Shown here: positions 54,909-64,000 of the stretch, in pieces
Position numbering within the stretch: position 1 is the stretch's first letter
Layout: the number at the start of each line of letters is the position of its first letter
Origin: Thuidium tamariscinum
Lineage: Eukaryota > Streptophyta > Bryopsida > Hypnales > Thuidiaceae
Direction: 5' to 3'
Length of the DNA stretch: 64,000 nt
Assembly (NCBI GenBank): GCA_947034885.2
Contig: OX344753.2
Span: forward strand, 25,374,347-25,438,346
Position numbers and translations under genes: made by a program
Notes under the pieces: model-generated
Database searches by the model: none
Seen by the model: the letters and a program-made list of their open reading frames with translations, nothing else
What the model was told of the DNA's origin: nothing

Positions 54909-55985
54909 GGGTCATTGCACGAAACACCTATACTATTAGTTGCCTTTTTTTTGGACCTCTTAAACAAGGCTCTAACTTTCGAATTATGAACTCAATGCAA
55001 AAAACAGAAAACCTATTTCTAGATATCTTCATTGCAATTGATATCCCTTTTTTTTAGAAATTTAGAAATTCATTTTCTATTTAGAAGTCTATTTTGTTAA
55101 TTTGTCACACTTAGTAGTTTAGGGGTTTCAGTCCTATTTTGAACCCAAAGAAACAAATGTTGAGGTGAAATTTTGAGAGGATGATTTCATAATATACTTA
55201 TAGGTATTTACCAAACTGGGATTTTCAAAACAATTAATTTTATGTGGTATAGAATTCTACAAAGAGACCCTCTTCCTGCTTGCGGTTTTGAACATATGAA
55301 ACCTTTTTTTGGTGGGGTTCTTTTTTCAAATCTTACCACCAAAAAGTATTCAGAAATGGCCAATTTCTAGATTTCCTTAAATTCATTTTTCCTATTTCTT
55401 GAAAATTAAAATGTAAAAGTTGTATTTCCTTCATCGGAATTGTAGACATAGAATTCTGGTGAAGAAAATTTCTCTATACAATTTTTTAATTAAGAAAAAA
55501 TAGGATTAATTCTTAAGAGAAAATTAAAATTATATCATTTAAGAAGACTTTTTGGTGATCAGATTTGAACAACAAATCCACCAAAATAATGTTTTGTATG
55601 TTTCAAAAATCAAGTACCACAAAGGTCTCTTTGTGGACTTCTTTACCACATAAAATTAATTATTTTGAAAACTCCTTTAGTCAATAGCTATAATTATATT
55701 ATGAGATCATGCTCTCCAAATTTCACCTCCATATTCGTTTGTTGGGGTTCAAAAGAATACTAAAAAACCCTGAATTGGAATTTGTAACAAAACATTGGGG
55801 CTAATGAAAAATAATAAAAAAAATTTGAAATTTTTAAAAAAATAGAAAAGATACATAATAGTTATAAATATGTTGCCTATAAATTTTGAATCATTTAGAG
55901 CCAAAACACAAAAGTGATGCCCCTAAACCAATTCAGCATGTACCATGTGACAAAACAAAGTACAAATATTTCATGCAATGACCCC
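54909..55985. repeat. Inverted-repeat element, TTGCAAGAAACAC family, copy 3 (long foldback)
   Basis: The left end GGGTCATTGCACGAAACACC pairs with the right end (other strand) GGGTCATTGCATGAAATATT. Inner parts are also roughly inverted: CTCTAACTTTCGAATTATGA on the left against GGCTCTAAATGATTCAAAAT on the right. Shared inner sequence ties it to 29967-30688. Non-coding. Confidence 0.75.
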
Positions 55986-57181
55986 ACATTAATTTTGGCT
56001 TTCAGTAATTTATTATTTCTTTCTCTTCCCCTTTATTCCTCTTATAGCTTCTATTATTGAGTTCATGGAAAATTGCCCAAGTTATTTTTGGAGGGCCTTA
56101 TTCTACCCTTTTGTACTTCACTGTGTACATTTGGCATGTCTTTTCTATTTGCCTTTAATTTCGGTATTTGCGTACAATCTTTTTTAATTTTTTAATTCTA
56201 TTAGAGTATTGAGAGAAGTCCCTCTTCACTAAGTCTAAATAACATTAGGGGGACCTAAAGTACTTGGCGACAAAAGTTCTGTAATAATTAGAACTATTCC
56301 ATCGTTTTATTGTATGCAATGTTCACAACTACAGTGAAATTGTATTTTTGGAAACATGTAAATATTTGGACATGAATTTAGTCATCTGAAGAAGTAACAA
56401 TTGCTTTCTATGCATATGTGCAAACACAATTTCTTAAACCATTGCATTTTTGCCCCCTACAAAATATGATGGAAATACCTAAAACACAAATGAAAGTTGC
56501 CACCTGAAGAAGAGTTTCTATTTCCTAACATAGAAATTCCATATTCTCTATGAGCTTCCGAGAAAGAACAAATTTTATGACATACTTTCAGAAGGATATT
56601 GTGAAAATGGAATGAACGACAACAATACCACAAGACAGAATATTTAACTTCTATGACTTCCTTCATAGTATTATACAATGCAGTCTCTTATCATTGATAC
56701 AAACACTCTTTCTAAGCTTTTTCTTCTGAGATGTTACTATAAATTGTGAATGCAGAAAATGAAGCCCTTAATAAGAATTATTGAGGTACACCATACTGAG
56801 ATATTAATTTCCTAGCAGCACTTATATTTTATTATACAACAACTGCTACAACATTGTTAGTGACATCCAGAATGTTTTATGACTTCCACAGAGGGAGACT
56901 GCTTGTGGCACACTTCCACTGCTGATGTTAAGAAAACAGTACCACTACAATGGGAAAAGAAGCAAAAAAATATAGTTTGTAATCACCAAGTACTATAGAA
57001 GTACTATCCTCTAATCTTGATAAGATGTCTCCCTTAAGAAACAATATAAGGACTATACACAAGAAGAATAGTACTTATAAGTATTGTGGTGACCCCATTT
57101 TGTGTTGAACTATACAACAAATTTCAAGTGCAGACTTGTTACATCTTTCTGCACATAAAGCCATTCATGAATTTCAGAAAT
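55986..57181. other. 3' flank of the SET-domain gene
   Basis: No gene is seen. The part next to 57182 is the likely 3' UTR. AGTACT copies at 56989, 57000 and 57071 hint that it still belongs to the large element. Confidence 0.4.
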
Positions 57182-60100
57182 TCAGTGCCCTCTGCAGAAC
57201 GTGCTGCCGCAAGTACAGTGGAATGGCTCCTGCTTTCCGTCAACTGTAGAGAAGGTACAGCCGTAGTTCCACGTTAATTCTTCTCCCTCTTCTACTTCTC
57301 TGCTTGTGAAAAATGCTACCTGCAACAACAAAGAGACCATGACGCCAATTCTGCGAGGTGTAAGTATCTATACGTAGTCACTTGTACAAGAGAATTTTCA
57401 AAATCCAAGGAGTGCAGAGGAGGTTCTTACATGGTACAATGTTGGAATCCTTTGCTCTATCCAAACAGGGATGTCTATTAAATTTGCATCACCACATCAT
57501 CTACAGACAAGCACAGTATGAAAAATATGCAACACTCAATGAGAGCAAGGGTGAAGATGTATAATTTTTTGAAGGAGAAATCAGAGGAATGTGGAAAAAG
57601 TAGCACATACCTGTGATTCAGCCACCTGGCAATTTTTGTGAAATTAGATGCATCAATAGAAAGCAAGTCTTCATCTCCCAACATCACTTCACATGGCCAA
57701 TGTGCATCAAGTGCTAGAGAGTACTTCTTTGACCCCCCACGCCGCAATAACTCAACATTACTAACAATTTCTCCTGCATATTCAAAAACAAAGCATCCTC
57801 GGCCCAACCTCTTTGTAGTCCGAATCCCCCACCCTTTGGAGTCATGAACATGAAAGACCTGTATAAAGAAGTACTCAGCATAATACATGAAGAAATACTT
57901 GGACCAATACATGTCCAAATCAGTCGAAGTTTCAAGAAAAGAAAAGAATTCTGGAAAAAAGCATCTATGCAGTGTGTACGATTGACTAGAGGTGGCACTT
58001 GCATTCTTTCCTCTAGTTCAGTGTCTACCATGTCGGGGTCAACGTTGGCAAGCATTGTACCTGGAGGTTCTTGTGCACACCACCTTGCACAACTTTGTTA
58101 GAACAGGATGATATGCATCGGCAAGTGTCGTAGCACTCTTGAATGTAGGCTCTATGAACATGGCCACCGCATTTGCCGTTCTCAAACTCAGGGCAAGAGT
58201 AATGTCCACCGCATCGAATTAGCCCTCCATTACGCACTGTGCGCTTACAGAGGAACTGAGGAAGAAATAGCAACATCAGGAATTGCCAAGTCCCAAGGAA
58301 GTCAACATCTATGCCAAGTTCATTATTCTCGATAAGACTGCCAATACATGATACTCTATATGCAAATCAGTTCAATAAGGAAAGAAAACTAAACATAATC
58401 AAAGGTATAAATTCACCTGCGCTATGTATTCCGGAAGTAAAGCACCATCCAATGTATATGCTGCACCTCTAGTATTATGCAAAGCATAATTCTCTGTACC
58501 CCTGTCAAAAGCATTGACTGTGGATATGCACAAACAAAATTGGTCCATAGCACGTGCATGAGCCAGTGCTCCTGCGGTCACTGACTCATGCAGCACAGGA
58601 CTGCATACATAAATGTAGGAATGATCGAATGACGACAAAGCATCTGACGAAGTTGGCTTGGCGACTAGGGTAGGAAAATTCTCCATACCCTTAGCCAAGT
58701 CCCAAGGAAGTGACTGTTCTTCACCCTGTCCATAACATGTCATACAATTGCTCCAAAGTGCAAAGAAAAACGTAGTTAGTAGAAAATGGATGGTAGTCAT
58801 ATATAATATAATTCCTTATACTACAGTAATTACAAAAGGTAGGGGCCACTATCCTCCCGTGACATAGGGAATGAAAACTATGAAAACAGGGCCCAGAAAA
58901 TTGTGCCCAGTGGCCCCTCTGGAGCCCAGCGTCTCTCAAAATAGGGCCCACAAAGTTGGGCCCCGTGGCCCCTTTCCAACCCTACATGTCGAAGCAATGC
59001 CTGCCCCCCCCCTCCATGGCACACCTACTTTGTGGGCGAGAAGAGCGTCCTTAGTTCCTTACTGGAATTACTTTTTACCCACCTCCTTCAAAGATCGTGG
59101 TCCACCATGAGTTCCTGTCTTTTTTGTTCCTTCAGTTTCCAGCGCCGCTGCTCCGGGTTGTGGTCTCAATTGCCTTTTACTAGCTTGGGGGGGGCAATCT
59201 ACTTTGGATCCAACACATGAAATTTGCTTACCTAAGAAGCCAACAGTAAAATCCAAAGCAACTTCTTGAAGTTAGTCTGTTATAGCCATACATGTATGGA
59301 TCACAGATACAACATTAACCACCGGAAAAAAAAAAATTCTTAAGCTTCTATAGTGCAGTTTTTACTCTAAGATAGCACTACTAGTAGTCAAAGGTGGTGC
59401 TTCAGTGTTAAGTACAACTGCAAGTGAACTAGATCCTCTCCACTTTGTGCTATTCTAGTGGAAGGGCTCAAAGCAAAAATGTGAAAACATAACCCTAAAC
59501 TTTACCAATACCAATAGTACTGTAAACAGTACTATTGGTTCTCAAAGGTTCTGTACCGTACCTGATGAAGACTCCTTCGGTAGTCCTCTTGGAAGACTGC
59601 ATACAAGAACCGCATGGTCATCAGGAGTTGCATCTTCAGCTACAGAAGTCTTGTTATGCCCTTCCATGGACTGAACGGAACGCTGCACCCGGCTTGTAGT
59701 ATTAGTGACTTCTGTGACCGTTATATCCCAGGGGTCTTCAGCGTCCTGCTCACCATTACACCAACCCACATATGATCTGTTAGCATCATGTTTTATGCAT
59801 AGTGTGCAAGCCAAGCACAATTATAAGCAACCCGTTCTATATTTTGTTAGTAGAATACAAATTAGTTTTTATTGCCTTCTAAAATATGGATCAACAAAAT
59901 GCCATTGATGCAAAAAAGACTACAAAAGCAGTGAGGAAGACTACAATCCTTTGCAGAAGGCACGTGGTTAGTGAAGCACCTGTAGTTCACTACAGGGCTC
60001 TACATCCACTAAGATGGGCACCTTCTTGCAACTGAAGTCCAATGCCCGAGCATCTAGTCTCTTCGGAGGTTCCTCTACCGTATGTGCAGGTAGGGTATCT

Positions 60101-62518
60101 TCGTGAGGATTGGATGAGGGCAAGTCCAATACGTCTCCTGTGGCCTTCGCAGGTGCAGAGGAATTTATAGGGCATGCCGAGTCTACCACAGCTGACATCG
60201 GGGTCGAAGACGGACATTCCAAGGCTCCACCAGATACTATTGATAGAGTACCGCTTCCAGAAGGGTACTCAAAGCCAGCAGCAGCAGTGGAACCTTTAGA
60301 AGCAAAAGGATTCAATGTTTCATCGCCATCAATCATCGTTGGTTTAGGTGTCAAAAAGTGCATTGCTTCATTTGAACCTACAACATGTAGCTGTGGATGA
60401 AATTGCTCATGGCCCATGCACTTAGAGAAAGTGCTATCTGAGGCAGATATGCTAGGTGCCCTTGTGTCCATGGAGGCCACCCCTGCACAGTTACCACAAA
60501 GAAAACAAATGAGCTTATGAAACAAAAAAATTTTCAAAGTTTGTTATACAAAACCAAACTTTCATGTGCTAGTTGGGAGAAAGTACTAGGCAGCTGTGTA
60601 TTACCAATCATATAATTGGTCTTATGTGAAGACGCAGGTAGGCATGTTGTTAGCGGTGTAAAAGCAACTGCTGCATTGTGAGGCGCATCAAACATACTTC
60701 CTCTAGGGCTTTGATTGGCATCTCCAAATCCCCAACTCATAGACCACAAGGGATGCACTGGCCCACAGTTGTAAACAGTACAAGAAGAATTAGACTTGAA
60801 CCAATTGGCAGCACACCATGGGTGGTAAACATGCTGGCAACTGCAAAAAAGGAAATCCCCAAGTGGAAAACCTTCGAAACATATGGAGCACCGGAGGGCA
60901 GTCAATGAGACGGTTGATTCCTTTTCCGAAGTAACGTTGTCAAAGTTCTTCAATTGGGGAAGAGGGTGCAGCACTAGTCCTTCACCACCACGACTCAAGT
61001 CATTGAAATGCATTTCAAGTGCTGCTTCACGGGCAACACATCGTTTTACCTTTACTGTAATCTCCTCTAAAGAGTTCCGGAGTTGTACTTCCTGGTCAGC
61101 AAATTCGTTGAGCTTCCTCAGGTGACCATCAAGTACTCGTTGTAGGACCTCAGAGCCGCCTTCCTCCTCCATTTCAGTCATAGTCTCCCGCAATTGCTGA
61201 ATTCCGAGAAGTCTACCTCTGTGCTGGTCAGCTGCTGCATCAGCCTTCTTCTGAACTTCTTCAGCTGTGACTTGTAAGCTTTGCACCTCGGCATGTACAG
61301 AGTCGAGTACAACTTTTACGGAATCCTTCCTAATTAAGAAGCCAACAAAGAGAGCATTTAGAAGGTATAAGTGAAGAAGACAAAAAATGGAAGTGGTAGC
61401 TACAGAATTTGAGTAGAAAGGCAAGAGGTAAACCTGGCAGCCAACTCCGATGAGTTCAGACGTGAAGGAGGAATAGGCACAGCAAAAGACTTTCCGTCAA
61501 CTGCTCCACTACTGTTGTCATTGACGTTTTGAAACAGCTGCACTACTAGCTGCTTGGGATCTTCAACCTCCAAATACTTTGTGAAGCCCTCTATCTTGGC
61601 AAGTTCGTCAAATGGCTTCTCTGTAATCTGTGCAAGCTGAAGGAGCCACATCCGAACACGCCTAGCATAAGATCTCTGTTGATCCAAGTTTGTCTCTGCT
61701 GCAAAGCCAGCCCAATTTATTTTAACCCCTTTTGTCTCCAAGGTCCAACCCATGGCCAATTCTTTGCCGATGTGAGTACTGCAGTAGGGCTTCTGATAAT
61801 ACTGACAGTACAGGGACTCCACCTCTCTACGCAAGGCAGGAGTCAGTTTCTCTACGAGGAGAAAGCCATTCCGCCTCTTCTCTTGACTAAAGAGTGCTTC
61901 CACGTCTGCTAAAGAAACATCTTTGTTCATGTGCAGCCGGTGTGGGTTCAAACCATCGCGGCCTAAGTTGCAGGCGGTGGCAAAAATGTCTTCAGACATT
62001 GCAGTCGGAGGCCGCTTCAATGGCTGAGAAAGCAAATGCAATTGCTTGCGGCATTCTGTCTCTGTGTATTCACGAGAAGATGCACTAGCCTTCTTCAACT
62101 TGGAGGGGGTCCTCACCTGCACTTCATCAACAGTATCATCGTTGTCTGACTGATCCTGACTTCTAGACGCAAGGTCCGTGTCTTCACCATCAGATCCAGA
62201 CACAGTGGGGTAGTGTTGTTTCTTCGCTAAGGATCGAGCCTTTCTTCTCCCTGGGCTACTTGATACACGCACTGATGATCCTGGAGCTTTGGTATTTCTT
62301 CTCTTCTTCTGGCTAGTACCTTCTCCAGCAGTAGGAGCTAAGTCTTTGCTGGCCTTCTATGAAGTAGAGTGCACTTGATGTTGCAATCCCCTTTTCTTGC
62401 CCTTCTTATCATAAGTTCTTGGCTTTGTATCTGTATCCACCTCCTCTCCTTCGACAGCTGTGTCTACAGAAGAAGGCCTCGGTCGGCTTTCTGGTATCGA
62501 GGTCTTCATCCTCGCCAT
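57182..62518 (-). CDS. RING-like zinc finger and SUVR4-type SET histone methyltransferase (probable fusion)
   Basis: ATG at 62518 (MARMKTSIPESRPRPSS). Exon 62518-61434 is basic and Ser-rich, then a domain I do not know; one in-frame TAG lies at 62357-62359. Exon 61330-60613 is a coiled coil followed by a RING-like finger (CSICFEGFP, then CSCQHVYHPWCA). Ser-rich exons follow (about 60487-59982 and 59743-59572), phases agreeing. After an uncertain join comes the SET part: about 58729-58416 (DLAKGMENFPTLV, AAYTLDGALLPEYI), 58260-58061 (ECYDTCRCISSCSNKVVQGG), 57859-57613 (SKGWGIRTTKRL, FVFEYAGEIVSN, ARWLNHR), about 57480-57428 (CGDANLIDIPVWIE) and 57308-57182 (VAFFTSREVEEGEELTWNYG, then CTCGSTFCRGH and stop). 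SUVR4 relatives methylate histone H3K9. The SET, NHR/C and post-SET CxCx4C motifs are present. The N-terminal half of the pre-SET cysteine cluster is reduced. Confidence 0.72.
58850..59215. repeat. GC-rich insertion with ~55 bp direct repeat in an intron of the SET gene
   Basis: Between the Ser-rich exons and the SET exons lies a GC-rich patch unlike the surrounding intron. A unit beginning AGGGCCCAGAAAATTGTGCC at 58888 recurs, altered, as AGGGCCCACAAAGTTGGGCC at about 58943. It may be a small inserted element. Its presence makes the join between the two halves of the gene harder to call. Confidence 0.45.
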
Positions 62519-64000
62519 TGAAAGCACACGTAGAAACTGTAGTGACTCACAACATAGAAAGCAATGAGAGTAGAATACATATTGCATTAACATTGTAATG
62601 TAAGACAAGAATATTATCCACCTTCCTCTACTACTTTATAGCTTCACGAACATGGTATATTTAGAAAGGGAAAGAGGAGTATTTCACCAAAAAAATTGTG
62701 AGTGCAGTAGCATACTTGTTTAGCACTGCTGTAGTGCAAGTGAAAGGCCTTTGATGGCATACAGAGAAGCAGAACAATGTGGTACCGAGTCTGTAATTCA
62801 AAGATGATGTAAAGCCGCCTCAACAAAAGAATGCTAAAGGAAAAAAAAGAGCACTTCGTCAGAAAGCATAGGATAGCAATTCAATATTTTTTTAATGCAG
62901 AAGATAGTACTATAGTACTGAACATCAGTGGCCGTGGATATGGAACTAGGGATTCAGCGCAGCGCATAGTACTAAGTACTGCTTAAAAGTTCCGAGTAGT
63001 ACTGAAGAGTTATAGAATAAGACTCATAGCGTAACTTATAGTAATAAGTAGTGCTTCAAAGTTCATAATAGTACTACCAAGTTCTACAGTAAACTTCAGA
63101 GGTGACTAGCATTACTTCCAAGTGAAGTTATAGTACACTATAATTAGCTCTAATTTAGAGTAGTAAGCAAGTAGTACTTTGAAATTGGCTTAGTATATTG
63201 TAGAAGTAATGAATAGTACTGCCTAAGAGGTAAAGAATACAACACACTTGGTAAGTAGTACTAAAAGAATTCAATGTACAGGAACTTGATGCTATGACGA
63301 ATTATGTTAATAATATAGAGAAGCAACAAAAAGTGAGTACTATGGATATGAAAGCTTAAGAAGGAAAGACATGAAGTACCTGGAGTATGGAGTTTCTGGA
63401 ATAGTGTAGGAAGACAGTACTACCAAAGCCTTGTAGCTCTGCCTCCAAGTACTGTCCGATGATGTTTCCAACCTAAACACATGAAATAACACACATTGAG
63501 TACAATGTAAAATTCAGATGTTCCACAAGTACTGCAAGCACTATGACGAATATAGGTTTTCCAGAAAGAATATAGTAGCCAAGTCCACACATTATAGAAT
63601 ACACTTAGGAGCACAAAACTGACAGTCGTGAACATACAATGCATATGGTTCGTTTCAACAGCCAACACTGTATGTCATGCACAAAGTCATTACTATCAAG
63701 ATCCTACACTTCAGGACTTGCCTGACTACAAGGAGTAAGTAAGGAATGTTAAAAGTGAAGTAGTACCCATTTAGTACTCCCTAGAAGTGCCCCATGCATT
63801 CAGAAAGTGACATCATAATTCAAAAAACGAACCTGAACTCGCAATGCAACATAGTAAATACAGAAGAGTATGCAAGCGGTGTACAATGTCTGCACTGGTT
63901 GTAGTTCCTACCCGTTTCTAGATGACAATGACATAAAACAAATCCATAGACAGTGAACACATGCAGTGGTATTTTAGAGTAAGCAAAACAATTTGTTTTG
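62519..64000 (-). promoter_or_regulatory. Upstream region of the RING-SET gene, dense in AGTACT
   Basis: No gene is supported. AGTACT stands at about 62905, 62914, 62968, 62976, 62998, 63069, 63173, 63207, 63258, 63337, 63415, 63448, 63528 and 63773, often as overlapping TAGTACTA. It may be both the promoter of the minus-strand gene and the right subterminal region of the proposed transposon, mirroring the left side. Confidence 0.6.

Larger units (their letters stand above)
47340..64000. mobile_element. Candidate large DNA transposon carrying DDE-like and RING-SET genes (right end outside window)
   Basis: The two genes converge (47688-52083 plus; 62518-57182 minus). The palindrome AGTACT occurs about a dozen times in 48911-50860 and about fifteen times in 62905-63773, where chance would give well under one per kb. 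It also lies near the left edge (47376, 47408). Dense short palindromes in both subterminal regions are a known property of large plant transposons such as CACTA and MuDR-type elements. The left border is not fixed; about 47340-47410 is likely. The right border lies beyond 64000, so terminal repeats cannot be compared. A host gene standing next to a transposon remains possible. Confidence 0.5.

Noticed and set aside
58871-59110. Coding exon in the GC-rich patch of the SET gene intron
   Set aside because: The sequence is an internal direct repeat with poly-C runs. Its frames do not resemble any part of SUVR proteins.
48378-62359. Stop-codon reassignment in the large element
   Set aside because: Both TGA and TAG occur, the open exons end at ordinary stops, and neighbouring host genes use the standard code. 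Mutational decay is simpler.

Overview
The window looks like nuclear DNA of a land plant. The evidence is intron-rich genes with GT/AG junctions, two plant-type housekeeping genes (an EDR2-like PH/START/DUF1336 protein and a mitochondrial Rho GTPase, Miro), a plant SUVR-type SET domain, and long AT-rich tracts full of small inverted-repeat transposons. A non-flowering lineage (bryophyte, lycophyte or fern) is my guess only. All exon models below were read by eye from splice signals, reading phase and remembered family motifs. No alignment was run.

Layout. 1-22.3 kb is a gene-rich arm with every gene on the minus strand: the 5' end of an unrecognised secreted or membrane protein (138-1036, running off the left edge), an EDR2-like gene (5212-13524) and a Miro gene (16220-22322). 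A MITE sits in the first EDR2 intron, and three to four copies of a ~335 bp tandem repeat lie upstream of that gene. 22.3-34.5 kb is AT-rich with no gene I can support. It is built of nested inverted-repeat elements, which I group into several families by their ends.

34.4-44.5 kb is a recent segmental duplication. Block B (38.7-43.9 kb) carries an apparently intact single-exon gene (42195-43832) for a plant protein with hydrophobic segments. Block A (34.4-38.08 kb) is a second copy with about 1.8 kb missing internally, so only the 3' two thirds of the gene remain. Each copy has its own insertion that the other lacks: a TA-flanked 605 bp element in A and a 236 bp element with a 9 bp target duplication in B. 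A Ty1/copia fossil (one LTR plus a gag fragment) lies at the junction. Next comes an isolated piece of a bacterial-like dTDP-glucose 4,6-dehydratase (44717-44989).

47.3 kb to the right edge is the most unusual part. A plus-strand, four-exon DDE-like transposase gene (47688-52083) faces a minus-strand gene (62518-57182) that appears to join a nuclear-type N-terminus, coiled coil, RING-like zinc finger and a full SUVR4-type pre-SET/SET/post-SET histone methyltransferase. The palindrome AGTACT is strongly clustered in the outer flanks and introns of both genes. I propose one large DNA transposon, about 16.6 kb or more, that carries its own chromatin-modifying protein. Its right end is not in the window. 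The transposase and the RING part contain a few in-frame stops, so this copy is probably not active. The space between the two genes holds a 79 bp tandem repeat and two further inserted elements.
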